Assembly: GCF_000769405.2 (NCBI RefSeq)
Contig: NZ_CP053443.1
Span: 124,001 to 188,000 of the forward strand
Source of the DNA: Rhizobium brockwellii
Lineage (GTDB): Bacteria > Pseudomonadota > Alphaproteobacteria > Rhizobiales > Rhizobiaceae
Length of the DNA stretch: 64,000 nt
Direction: 5' to 3'
Both the position numbers and the translations under genes were made by a program. This document shows, piece by piece, positions 7,893 through 16,314 of this stretch; the first letter of the stretch is position 1, and every line of letters starts with the position of its first letter. The notes beneath the pieces were generated by a model, which worked only from the letters and a program-made list of their open reading frames with translations, ran no database searches and was not told the DNA's origin.

Positions 7893-9248
7893 ATGGCGCG
7901 AACCGACAAGATGAAACTCGGGACTTTCGTCTATACGTTTGGCTTTCATCCCGCCTCCTGGCTGCATCCGGCAAGCGACGTCAACGGCGCCAACGACTTC
8001 GCTCATCTGCTCGATGTCGCCAAACGATCCGAGGCGGCCAAATTCGATTTCATGTTCATGGCGGATTCTCCTGCCGCTGCCGTCGGCGATCCGAAAGCGC
8101 TTGCCCGCATTCCGACCAAGATGAATCGTTTCGAACCGCTGTCGCTGCTTTCGGCTCTGGCGGTCACCACCAATGATCTCGGTCTCGTGGCGACGGTATC
8201 GACGAGTTATTACGAGCCATACAATGTCGCGCGCCTGTTCGCCTCGATCGACCATCTGAGCAAGGGTCGCGTCTGCTGGAACGTCGTCACCTCCGATCAC
8301 GACGAAACCGGCTACAACTTCAATCGCGAGGGGCTCGACCCGCATGCGCTGCGTTACGAACGTGGCAACGAATTCGTCGATGTCGTGTTCGGGCTCTGGG
8401 ACAGCTTCGAGGACGGTGCGCTGCTTCTCGACCGCGAAAACGGCATCTACTACGACAAGGACAAACACCACACGCTCAATCACAAAGGCAAACACTTCCA
8501 GGTTCGCGGGCCGCTCAACATTGCGCGAACGCCCCAGGGCCGCCCTGTCATCGCCCAGGCGGGCGGTTCGGAGCCCGGAATGGACATGGCGGCACGCACG
8601 GCGGAGATCGTCTTCAGCCTCGCATCGAATATCGACCGCAACCGGGCCTTCTATGAAAACGTCAAGCGCCGGATGCCGGCCCTTGGGCGCGATCCGGACG
8701 ACCTGAAAATCATGCCGGGCATCGTGATCAACGTCGGTGAAACCGAAGCCGAGGCAAAGGCGAAGGTGGATTATCTGATCGACAAGATGCATCCGGATGT
8801 CGGTCGGCTGATGCTCTCTGAATTCCTCGAGGCGGACTTGCGCGACGTCGCTCTCGACAAGCCTTTCCCCATGGATCGGCTGCCGGCGGCGCCAAAGGGA
8901 TCACGCGCCCTGTTCGACGAGCTGGTCGATTTCGTCAGAAGCGGCCGCACCGTCGGCGAACTCATGCGGCACTACGCCGAGAAGCATACCGGAAATGGCA
9001 TGACGGGCACGCCGGCCCAGATTGCCGACTTCATGGAGGAATGGTTCGAAACGCGAGCCGCCGACGGCTTCATCCTGATGTTCCCGACCTTGCCGTCCAG
9101 TCTCGACGACTTCGTGCGGCTTGTCCTGCCGGAGCTTCGCCGCCGCGGCCTGTTCCGTGAGGAATACGAGGGCAAGACCCTGCGCGAAAACCTCGGTCTT
9201 TCGATGCCTGTCAATCGCTTTGCCAAAACGCAAGAGCCGGCGCGATGA
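7893..9248 (+). CDS. FMN-dependent monooxygenase, NtaA/SnaA/DszA family
   Basis: The product is a luciferase-like (LLM class) monooxygenase of 451 residues, the family's usual length, starting at an ATG with CAGGAGAG upstream. The N-terminus MKLGTFVYTFGFHPASWLHP, the motif GRVCWNVVTSDHDETGYNFNR and the C-terminus GLFREEYEGKTLRENLGL are typical of NtaA (nitrilotriacetate), SnaA and DszA (dibenzothiophene sulfone) enzymes. These use reduced FMN supplied by a separate reductase, and the reductase gene follows with a 4-base ATGA overlap. The substrate is probably an organosulfur, amine or heterocyclic compound; it cannot be read from sequence. A related family member lies at 52609-53982. Confidence 0.9.
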   Translation: MARTDKMKLGTFVYTFGFHPASWLHPASDVNGANDFAHLLDVAKRSEAAKFDFMFMADSPAAAVGDPKALARIPTKMNRFEPLSLLSALAVTTNDLGLVATVSTSYYEPYNVARLFASIDHLSKGRVCWNVVTSDHDETGYNFNREGLDPHALRYERGNEFVDVVFGLWDSFEDGALLLDRENGIYYDKDKHHTLNHKGKHFQVRGPLNIARTPQGRPVIAQAGGSEPGMDMAARTAEIVFSLASNIDRNRAFYENVKRRMPALGRDPDDLKIMPGIVINVGETEAEAKAKVDYLIDKMHPDVGRLMLSEFLEADLRDVALDKPFPMDRLPAAPKGSRALFDELVDFVRSGRTVGELMRHYAEKHTGNGMTGTPAQIADFMEEWFETRAADGFILMFPTLPSSLDDFVRLVLPELRRRGLFREEYEGKTLRENLGLSMPVNRFAKTQEPAR

Positions 9249-9784
9249 GTGTCGAGGCTTTGATCAGCGAAGCGGACTTCAAGCTTTCGATGCGGCATCT
9301 GGCGGGTGCGGTCAGCGTGATCACGGTCGGCGACGGGCAACACCGCACCGGCTTCACGGCAACGTCGGTCTCCTCGCTTTCGGCGGAGTTGCCTTCCGTC
9401 ATCGTCAGTGTCAACCGAGGGTCTTCCTCATGGCCGGTGCTGCAGCGGTACGGCTGCTTCTGTGTCAACGTGCTCGCTGCCGACCAGCAGCAGGTGGCGC
9501 AATCCTTTGCCGGTCTTGATGGACGAAAGGGCGCCGAACGCTACAGCGGTGCGGGGTGGTATCGCCTCAAGACCGGCGCGGCGGTCCTTGAAAACGCCCT
9601 GACGGTCCTGGACTGCAAGCTCGAAACCGCATTCCACTACAATTCCCATGCCGTTTTGGTCGGACATGTCTGCGCAATGGAAATCCGGCAGGGTATAGGG
9701 CCGCTGCTTTACTGGCGCGGCGGCTTTCATAAACTTCCGACGGAGGTTGATCAAAACGGTCTAACGAAGGCGCTCGGACAATAG
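9245..9784 (+). CDS. NAD(P)H:FMN oxidoreductase (flavin reductase), partner of the monooxygenase
   Basis: A flavin reductase-domain protein of 179 residues. Typical blocks are LAGAVSVITVGDGQHRTGFTATSVSSLS near the N-terminus, PSVIVSVNRGSSSWPVL, FCVNVLAADQQQVAQSFAG and GHVCAMEIRQGIGPLLYWRGGFHKL. It makes free FMNH2 for the two-component monooxygenase encoded just upstream, with which it overlaps by 4 bases. It is the only flavin reductase in the window, although two more FMN monooxygenases occur at 52-55 kb. Its 3' end overlaps the convergent aminotransferase gene by 24 bases. Confidence 0.9.
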   Translation: MSVEALISEADFKLSMRHLAGAVSVITVGDGQHRTGFTATSVSSLSAELPSVIVSVNRGSSSWPVLQRYGCFCVNVLAADQQQVAQSFAGLDGRKGAERYSGAGWYRLKTGAAVLENALTVLDCKLETAFHYNSHAVLVGHVCAMEIRQGIGPLLYWRGGFHKLPTEVDQNGLTKALGQ

Positions 9785-10924
9785 CCCAATCGAGGCGACA
9801 TCCGCATTGGCAAAGGCAAGTCTGAGGTAACGCTCCTGGTTCTCGCCGAAATAAGCGCCGGGTAGACAAACGATGCCGGAGTCCTTGGCGAGTTTTTCGG
9901 CAACCTCGGAAGACGATTTATCGGCGTGGGGATGGCGGACAAAGGCGAAATAGGCGCCGATCGCTCCAATCTCCCAATTCGGCAGCCCGGAAAAGACCAA
10001 CCTCAAAGCGTCCGCCCGGCGGGCAATCTCCAGCCGATTGCCGGCCCGCCAATCGGCGAGCGCCGGGATCGCCGATGCAACGGCGACCTGCGCCGAACGC
10101 GGCGCGCAGATCTGCATATTGTCCATCACCTTGGCGATCTCGGCGATGAGTTTGGGACCTGCCGTGATTGCACCCAGCCTATGACCGGGAATGCAGAAGG
10201 ATTTCGAAAAGCTGTAGAGAAGAATGAGCGTGTCCTCCCAACCCGGCTCGGAGAGGAGTGAGTGCGGCCGTCCGTCATCCTCGCCGAGGAAATCGCGATA
10301 GGTTTCATCGAGGATCAGCCAGGCGCCATATTTCCGGCAGAGAACGAAAAGCTCGTGAAGCAGGCTTGGTGGGTACACGGCTCCTGTGGGATTGTTGGGT
10401 GTCACGACGGCAAGCATCTTCGCGCCGGACGCAAGTGCTGCCTCGGCCGAACGCGGATCGGGAAGAAAGCCGCCGGCGGGGTCGCAATCGACCAATCGCC
10501 GCCCGATCCCAAGCATCGATAGCGTCGTGTCGTAGTTGAAATAGAAGGGATTGGTCAGCGCTACCGTATCGCCCGCGCCCGCAAGCGCGATCGCCGTACA
10601 CATGAACGCCTGATTGCAGCCGGCGGTAATGTGGATATTGCCGGCGGAAAGGTCGGCGCCGTAAAGCTCCGCAAGATGAGCCGCGTAGGCCTTGCGCAAC
10701 AGAGGTTCGCCTTCGATCGGCCCGTAGCCCGTCATCGCCTGTTGTCCGGCCGCCTCGGCAAGAAGCCGAAGCATCTCCGGATGCGCGGGATAACCAGGCA
10801 CGGCTTGCGACAAATCGATGAGCGGCCCTTTTTCCCCCTTGTATTCGCGGCTCCAGGCGACGACGGAAGGAATGGGCGGGGCAGAGAGGCGGGCAACGAG
10901 GGAATTGGGTTTTGCAGCGATCAT
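9761..10924 (-). CDS. Class I/II pyridoxal-phosphate aminotransferase
   Basis: This fold type I aminotransferase has 387 residues. Conserved residues are the TPNNPTG motif (Asn178), Asp206 in LDETY and Lys241 in SFSKSF, which forms the Schiff base. The GPIEGEPLLRKAYAAHL and GCNQAFMCTAIALAGAGD blocks are typical of the aspartate/histidinol-phosphate aminotransferase-like group. It is divergent from the agmatinase-family gene across a 90-base control region and convergent with the flavin reductase. A role in transaminating an amine or amino acid released by the neighbouring enzymes is a guess from context. Confidence 0.88.
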   Translation of the reverse strand: MIAAKPNSLVARLSAPPIPSVVAWSREYKGEKGPLIDLSQAVPGYPAHPEMLRLLAEAAGQQAMTGYGPIEGEPLLRKAYAAHLAELYGADLSAGNIHITAGCNQAFMCTAIALAGAGDTVALTNPFYFNYDTTLSMLGIGRRLVDCDPAGGFLPDPRSAEAALASGAKMLAVVTPNNPTGAVYPPSLLHELFVLCRKYGAWLILDETYRDFLGEDDGRPHSLLSEPGWEDTLILLYSFSKSFCIPGHRLGAITAGPKLIAEIAKVMDNMQICAPRSAQVAVASAIPALADWRAGNRLEIARRADALRLVFSGLPNWEIGAIGAYFAFVRHPHADKSSSEVAEKLAKDSGIVCLPGAYFGENQERYLRLAFANADVASIGLLSERLR

Positions 10925-10938
10925 ATCGATTTCTCTTT

Positions 10939-10967
10939 GATACCGATTGCTACAACGATACCAATTG
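10939..10967. promoter_or_regulatory. Direct repeat GATACCRATTG, candidate operator in shared promoter
   Basis: GATACCGATTG (10939-10949) and GATACCAATTG (10957-10967) are 11-base direct repeats with one difference and an 18-base spacing. They lie in the 90-base region between the divergent aminotransferase and agmatinase-family genes, where a shared regulator would bind. Which regulator uses them is unknown; the nearest candidates are the LysR and HutC proteins 4 kb to the left. Confidence 0.45.
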
Positions 10968-11014
10968 TTTTCTCAACCTCTTTGTCTGACGAGACGGACC
11001 TGAAGCGGAGACGC

Positions 11015-12076
11015 ATGCATATGGTGTGGGATAAAACGCGGCTCGAACAACTGCGCGCAGAATTTGCAGACGCCAATGGCGGCGAGATATTCGACGAGAA
11101 GTTTCGCAAAGTAGCGGAGAAGATCATCTCCAAGAGCGGCACGAGACTGGCGCCATACGCCGGAGTGCCGACCTTCCTCAGCGCACCCTACATGCAGGTC
11201 GCGGCCGATGATCCGGATTTCGGCAATCTCCAGGTTGCGATTACCGGAATCCCCATGGATCTTGGCGTCACCAATCGCCCAGGCTCGCGTTTCGGACCGA
11301 GGGCACTTCGCGCCATTGAAAGGATCGGCCCGTACAATCACGTTCTCGCCACGGCGCCGGTCTTCGATCTTCGGGTCGCCGATATCGGCGACATATCGTT
11401 CCAAAGCCGTTACCGGCTGGAACTCAGCCATGACGACATCGAAAAGCGCATCGGCCAGATCGTCGATGCCGGCGTTGCCCCGCTTTCCGTCGGAGGCGAT
11501 CATTCCATCAGCCACCCGATTTTGAAGGCCATCGGTCGGCAGCAACCGGTCGGCCTCATTCATATCGATGCTCATTGCGATACAAGCGGCGCTTTCGATC
11601 AGACGAAGTTTCATCACGGTGGGCCGTTCCGCAATGCGGTGCTCGACGGCGTGCTCGATCCGACACGGACGATCCAGATTGGCATCCGTGGTTCGGCAGA
11701 ATATTTGTGGGAATTCTCCTATGCCTCCGGGATGACCGTGATCCACGCAGAGGACATCAGCGGAATGGGGATTCCTGCCGTCATTGCCAAGGCAAAATCC
11801 ATCGTCGGCGACGGCCCGACCTATCTTTCCTTCGACGTCGACAGCCTCGATCCGAGCTTTGCGCCGGGTACAGGCACGCCCGAGGTCGGTGGATTGACAA
11901 CGCGTGAAGTCCTTGAACTGATACGCGGGCTGAAAGGGATAAACCTAGTGGGTGGTGACGTCGTCGAAGTTGCCCCGCAATATGACGCAACGACCAACAC
12001 GGCGCACGCCGCAGCACAAGTGCTCTTTGAGGTCCTGAGCCTCATGGTGTTTAGCCCATCGATCGGCAGGCGCTAA
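11015..12076 (+). CDS. Agmatinase/guanidinobutyrase-family ureohydrolase
   Basis: This ureohydrolase has 353 residues from the ATG at 11015 (GCGGAG 4 bases upstream; an ATG at 11021 is also possible). It carries every binuclear manganese ligand of the arginase superfamily: GGDHS (His163), HIDAHCD (Asp185, His187, Asp189) and SFDVDSLDPSFAPGTGTPE (Asp274, Asp276). It releases urea from a guanidino compound. The N-terminal PYAGVPTFLSAP and TNRPGSRFGPRALR place it with agmatinases and guanidinobutyrases rather than arginase. Exact substrate is open. The pairing with an aminotransferase suggests a path for an arginine-derived guanidino acid. Confidence 0.87.
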   Translation: MHMVWDKTRLEQLRAEFADANGGEIFDEKFRKVAEKIISKSGTRLAPYAGVPTFLSAPYMQVAADDPDFGNLQVAITGIPMDLGVTNRPGSRFGPRALRAIERIGPYNHVLATAPVFDLRVADIGDISFQSRYRLELSHDDIEKRIGQIVDAGVAPLSVGGDHSISHPILKAIGRQQPVGLIHIDAHCDTSGAFDQTKFHHGGPFRNAVLDGVLDPTRTIQIGIRGSAEYLWEFSYASGMTVIHAEDISGMGIPAVIAKAKSIVGDGPTYLSFDVDSLDPSFAPGTGTPEVGGLTTREVLELIRGLKGINLVGGDVVEVAPQYDATTNTAHAAAQVLFEVLSLMVFSPSIGRR

Positions 12077-12267
12077 GGCCGACCTCTCGGTTATCTGTGG
12101 CAATTGGCCGGACGGGCCAAGACCATGTCATTCGTACCCTAGCAATGATGGGAGCATGGATTATCGCTCCTATGGTCGTCGCCACCGACGCCTCCCATCA
12201 TGCTGCCACTGTCGGTGGAGGCGATGAGCAGTATTGCGGCGAAGCCTTCATCGTCACGCCAAGCGTT

Positions 12268-12852
12268 CTAGTCAACGCACCTGAAAAACTCTTCGGTGTC
12301 CATGAGTTCGAGCTGCACGGAAAACCGATCGTGCAGAAGTTCCAATGACGCGTCATGCGTATCGTCGGCGCCGCTGCAGACGGCGTCATTCAGCACGATG
12401 ACCCGATAGCCGAGATCGATTGCGCCGAGCGTCGTGGCAAGCACGCAGACATCCGTTTCACCGCCCGTTATCACAAGCGTATCGACCCGCTCCGACTGAA
12501 GGGTCGGATGAAGGCAGCCGTCAATCCAAGGCGAATAAGTGCGTTTGTCGAAGTGCCTTGCCGGCGGAACCAGTGATGCCAGCGATGGGGCGAGATCGAT
12601 GAAGCCGCGGGGAAGATGTTCGCCCGTCATCATCCACCATTTCCGGTAATAATCCCGCCATTTCCCCGGCATGTCATCTGCACGCTCGGGCGGCAGAAAG
12701 CGGGTAAAGATCGTTCGCGACGGGTGCCGCCCGGCCAGCTCTGCGATCTGGGGAGAGATCCGTGCCATCCAGGGAACGTGCCACGGCGTGTCTTCGGCAA
12801 ACATCCGCTGCATGTCGACGCAAAGGTGCCGCCACTCCCCGACCTCGCCCAT
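12268..12852 (-). CDS. Isochorismatase-fold cysteine hydrolase
   Basis: This cysteine hydrolase has 194 residues counted from the ATG at 12852, which has GGAGG 5 bases before it; earlier in-frame starts exist at 12882 and 12864. The catalytic triad is Asp13 (CVDMQRMF), Lys103 (HFDKRTYS) and Cys136 (TDVCVLAT). The tryptophan- and tyrosine-rich middle (WRDYYRKWWMM) is unlike the BiuH-like protein at 1690-2358, so the two are distant relatives. It is convergent with the agmatinase-family gene, 191 bases apart. Such enzymes hydrolyse amides, ureides or isochorismate; the substrate is not recognisable here. Confidence 0.85.
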   Translation of the reverse strand: MGEVGEWRHLCVDMQRMFAEDTPWHVPWMARISPQIAELAGRHPSRTIFTRFLPPERADDMPGKWRDYYRKWWMMTGEHLPRGFIDLAPSLASLVPPARHFDKRTYSPWIDGCLHPTLQSERVDTLVITGGETDVCVLATTLGAIDLGYRVIVLNDAVCSGADDTHDASLELLHDRFSVQLELMDTEEFFRCVD

Positions 12853-12932
12853 CACATCCTCCATTCGGTCTTCGCGCGTCAACCGCGACGCGGGGCGAAA
12901 GTTCCCCTAACCTTCGGAAGATCCGACGCCGC

Positions 12933-15326
12933 TCACGCGACGGCGCCTCGGGCGGTCGTCAGTAACCCAGTGGCGCTCTCAGCTTTCCCGAAACTGTCAA
13001 GGTCGCCAAGAGGAACCGGTTTGGAGAAGAAGTACCCTTGGAGGTCGGTGCAGCCGAGGGCGGCCAGAAAGTCGCGTTGATATTCCGTTTCGACCCCTTC
13101 GGCCGTCGTCGAGATACCGAGGTTGCGGCTGAGCGCGACGATGGCGCCGATGATTGCCGCCCCGTTGGCTTTCGTGCCGAGCTGCGAGACGAAGGATCGA
13201 TCGATCTTGATGCGGTCGATATCGAAGCGCAGCAGATGGCTGAGGCATGAAAAGCCCGTTCCGAAATCATCCAGCGAAACCTGAACACCCCGGCTGCGCA
13301 GCGACTTCAGCACCGTATAGACGTCCGAGTTGTCCTCGATGAGCGAGGATTCTGTGAGTTCGAGCTCGAGCCGGGAGGGCTTCAGGCCGCTCTCCTCAAG
13401 CACGGCGAAGACTTCCTCGGCAAAATTTGGTCTTCTCAACTGGGCAGGAGACACGTTGACCGCAACGAATGTCTCCTCCGGCCATTTGCAGGCAGCTCTG
13501 CAGGCTTCGCGCAAGACCCAGAAACCGAGCGCGTCGATGAGGCCGCCCTCCTCGGCGACGGGGATGAAGCTGGCGGGCGTCAGTAGACCGCGCTGACTGT
13601 GACGCCAACGCACCAGAGCCTCCGCGCCCGACGCCGCGTATCCGGCCTCAGGGCGATGGACCGTTTGGTAATAGACCTCGAGCGACCCGAAATCCGGCCT
13701 GTTTACAATCGGATCGGAGTGTGGACCATCAGCGGATGAGGCCATGCCTTTGGCCAGAACTTCCCGCAATTCGTTCTTGAGAATGTCGCGCGCATTCCGG
13801 CCGCCGTCCATGGACGGTGAATAGAGACGCCACTGGCCTCTGCCCCCCATCTTTGCCTGGTAAAGCGCGACGTCGGCGTAGCGCATGATGTCATCGGCAT
13901 TCCGCCCCGCATCCGGCACGACGGTCACGCCGATCGAGCCGCCGACGCGCGCGACCGCCTCGCCGCTCAAGAGCGGGAAGGGTTTGCCGAGTTCGGCAAC
14001 GATCGCTTCGCATATTGCCGGCAAAACGTGGTCATGGTCTTTGATGTCCCGGAGAAGCAGGGCAAATTCATCGCCTCCGAGTCGGGCAAGCGTATCGCCC
14101 GGACGAAGCAGGGAGCGGATCCGCTCCGCAGCCATCCTGATGAGTTCATCGCCGGCGGCATGACCGAACGTGTCGTTCACCGCTTTGAAGCGATCGAGGT
14201 CGAGAAGTGCGACCGCCGAGCGCTCGGTCGAGTTCTGCGTCTCGGCCAGGCACTCGTCGAACCTCATGGCGAACAAAGCGCGGTTGGGAAGGTCGGTCAG
14301 TACGTCATGCAAGGCAAGCTGCCTTGCATGCAGCTCGCTTTTCTTCAACTCGCCGAGACTGCTTCGCAGGCGCACCAGCAAGACCGAGAACAGGATCGCG
14401 ATCACCAAGGCGGCAATCGAAAGCGCCGGCATCAATCGGCCGATCACCCTCGAGCCCGGAAGATCGGGCCGCCATACGATGAAGCCGATCGGTTCGCCGT
14501 TCGCCGTGGCGTCAATCTGGAACGCAACTTCGTTTTCGTCGGCATCGGCCGTTCGCGCGAAGCGTGCGCCGTTGAGACCCTGTTGCCGGCTCAATTCGTC
14601 CAGCGCCGCACCATCGATAAACCGCACGACGATCAGGAATTGCCGCATCGTCTGCCGTTGCCCCTCATCGGGTTCGTTGATGGCGACGACGCCGACGATC
14701 GTCGGCCGACCTTCCAGCCGCATCAGATTGGCGAGCGCAGTGTTGAAGCGTCCTGGGCTCGCAAGGCGGCTTTCCATTGAGGACGGCGTTCGTTCGTTGG
14801 AAACCGTGCCTTGTCTCACCCCAAGGCGGGCATCCTGAAGCAGAGGCAGAAAGAGAGGCCTCATCCAACGGTAACGCTTTTCCGTTTGGGCGTCCGCCAG
14901 CATCAGCAGTTGCGCCTTCTCGTCGACGACAAAAGCCTGATCGTAGCCGAAGGCGGACATTGTGGTCTGGCTGATCGCACTCCCGGCCGCCGCCGTCAGA
15001 ACCGCATCGAGGCTGGAGGAACCTCCGCTTGACCGGGCCGCCGGATAAACACGCGTGAGATAGCCGTTGCCGAACTGGCCGATAACATGCGCGACTTGAT
15101 CGACCTGCTCCAGCAGGCGGGCATTCACAAGCTGGCGCTGTCGATCGAGGGCGGCAGCATCGCTTTCGGTTCCTGCCCAGAGCGCCGAGAGTACGACAAG
15201 CCCGATCGCTCCAAGCCCGCTGACAGCAATCAGAAACAGAATTCTTCCCGAAGCAATCCAGGATTGCTGAAACGTATTGGAGCTGGAAGGAAGAACGATC
15301 TGCAAGCCTAGACCCCTGAACACCAC
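12933..15326 (-). CDS. Membrane GGDEF-EAL protein with periplasmic CHASE4-like sensor domain
   Basis: This large signalling protein has 797 residues from a GTG at 15326. A TTG at 15305 with AGGGG 7 bases upstream may be the true start. A membrane segment (about 28-50), a periplasmic region of about 250 residues and a second segment (about 303-325) precede a GGDEF domain with intact GGDEF (417-421) and an EAL domain with intact EAL (569-571), VNVS, ELTES, DDFGTGF, KIDRSFV and EGVE. Both cyclic di-GMP synthesis and breakdown therefore look possible. The periplasmic part has the look of a CHASE4 sensor. It is divergent from an orphan amino acid-binding protein, which may feed it a ligand. Confidence 0.9.
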   Translation of the reverse strand: MVFRGLGLQIVLPSSSNTFQQSWIASGRILFLIAVSGLGAIGLVVLSALWAGTESDAAALDRQRQLVNARLLEQVDQVAHVIGQFGNGYLTRVYPAARSSGGSSSLDAVLTAAAGSAISQTTMSAFGYDQAFVVDEKAQLLMLADAQTEKRYRWMRPLFLPLLQDARLGVRQGTVSNERTPSSMESRLASPGRFNTALANLMRLEGRPTIVGVVAINEPDEGQRQTMRQFLIVVRFIDGAALDELSRQQGLNGARFARTADADENEVAFQIDATANGEPIGFIVWRPDLPGSRVIGRLMPALSIAALVIAILFSVLLVRLRSSLGELKKSELHARQLALHDVLTDLPNRALFAMRFDECLAETQNSTERSAVALLDLDRFKAVNDTFGHAAGDELIRMAAERIRSLLRPGDTLARLGGDEFALLLRDIKDHDHVLPAICEAIVAELGKPFPLLSGEAVARVGGSIGVTVVPDAGRNADDIMRYADVALYQAKMGGRGQWRLYSPSMDGGRNARDILKNELREVLAKGMASSADGPHSDPIVNRPDFGSLEVYYQTVHRPEAGYAASGAEALVRWRHSQRGLLTPASFIPVAEEGGLIDALGFWVLREACRAACKWPEETFVAVNVSPAQLRRPNFAEEVFAVLEESGLKPSRLELELTESSLIEDNSDVYTVLKSLRSRGVQVSLDDFGTGFSCLSHLLRFDIDRIKIDRSFVSQLGTKANGAAIIGAIVALSRNLGISTTAEGVETEYQRDFLAALGCTDLQGYFFSKPVPLGDLDSFGKAESATGLLTTARGAVA

Positions 15327-15431
15327 GACACGGGCGCATTCGTCGACGCTAACAAAGAAGCGTTCACGTAGAATTAAAAGCTCCGGCCCACTATGGTGCG
15401 AGATCGACTATGCCCCAAGGAGCTCCCGACG

Positions 15432-16238
15432 ATGTTGCGCATATCCATTCAGACTATACTGCGCGGAGCGCTGATGGCGGGCGGGATCGGCGTCTTTTTG
15501 GCGGCGGCCGCGCCGCTCGAGGTGGCTGCGCAGGATCGCATGCCGATGAGAATTGCCGTCGAAGGTGCATTTCCGCCCTTCAACTATCTCGATGCAAACA
15601 ACAAGCTTCAGGGCTTTGATATCGATATTGCCAATGCGCTGTGCGAGGTCGGCAAGTTCGAATGCCAATTCATCATCGAGAAGTGGGACGACATCATCCC
15701 CGATCTCGTTGCCGACAAATACGACGCGATTATCTCATCCATGTCGATGAGCCTTGAGCGGCGTCAAAAGGTTGCCTTCACTGGAAAATACTACAACAGC
15801 CCGTCGGTGTTCATCGCCCGGAAGGACTCGTCGATCAGCGATGTCAGCCCCGCCGCCCTCAGCGACAAAATTCTTGGGGTGACGTCGTCGACCGCGCAGG
15901 AATCCTATGCCAACCATCTTTATCCGGAAATGAAAAAGACGGTGTTTCGGTCATCGCCGGAATTGTACAAGGGTCTGGCGGATGGGAGCGTAGACATTAT
16001 CCTCGAGGATAAACTGGCCATCTACGATTGGATTGCCAACACCAAGGCGGGAAGCTGCTGTGAGTTCAAGGGGCCGGATCTGGTCGACGTCACCTATTTT
16101 GGCGAAGGCGCCGGTATAGCGCTGCGCCTGGATGACAAGGAGCGTCTGACGCGCTTGAACGAAGCTTTGAAGAGCATCCAGGCGGACGGGACCTACGACA
16201 TGATCAACGCAAAATATTTCCCGTTCAGCATCCAGTAG
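15432..16238 (+). CDS. Orphan periplasmic amino acid-binding protein (family 3)
   Basis: This binding protein has 268 residues from the ATG at 15432, with AAGGAG 9 bases upstream, and a signal peptide of about 34 residues ending near EVAAQ. The mature part has IAVEGAFPPFNYLD, GFDIDIANALCEVG, KWDDIIPDLVADKYDAIISSMSMSLERRQKV and a CC pair (GSCCEF), resembling lysine/arginine/ornithine-binding proteins. No permease or ATPase gene is adjacent. It may serve an importer elsewhere or act as the ligand-sensing partner of the divergent GGDEF-EAL protein. It is related to the binding protein at 63233. Confidence 0.88.
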   Translation: MLRISIQTILRGALMAGGIGVFLAAAAPLEVAAQDRMPMRIAVEGAFPPFNYLDANNKLQGFDIDIANALCEVGKFECQFIIEKWDDIIPDLVADKYDAIISSMSMSLERRQKVAFTGKYYNSPSVFIARKDSSISDVSPAALSDKILGVTSSTAQESYANHLYPEMKKTVFRSSPELYKGLADGSVDIILEDKLAIYDWIANTKAGSCCEFKGPDLVDVTYFGEGAGIALRLDDKERLTRLNEALKSIQADGTYDMINAKYFPFSIQ

Positions 16239-16264
16239 TTCGCCGGCCAATTTTGGAGAAATGT

Positions 16265-16294
16265 GGAATGGCCGGGTTTTCGCCCGGCCATTCC
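16265..16294. terminator. Bidirectional terminator hairpin between convergent genes
   Basis: A perfect 12-base stem, GGAATGGCCGGG against CCCGGCCATTCC, encloses the loop TTTTCG. It sits between the ends of the orphan binding-protein gene and the formaldehyde dehydrogenase gene, so it can stop transcripts from both sides. A clear U-tract is absent. Confidence 0.7.
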
Positions 16295-16314
16295 TATGTC
16301 TGCAGTCATAAGCG

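Noticed and set aside
12097..12348. 83-codon open frame on the plus strand after the agmatinase-family gene
   Set aside because: No ribosome site or recognisable motif, and half of it is antisense to the cysteine hydrolase gene with its intact catalytic triad.
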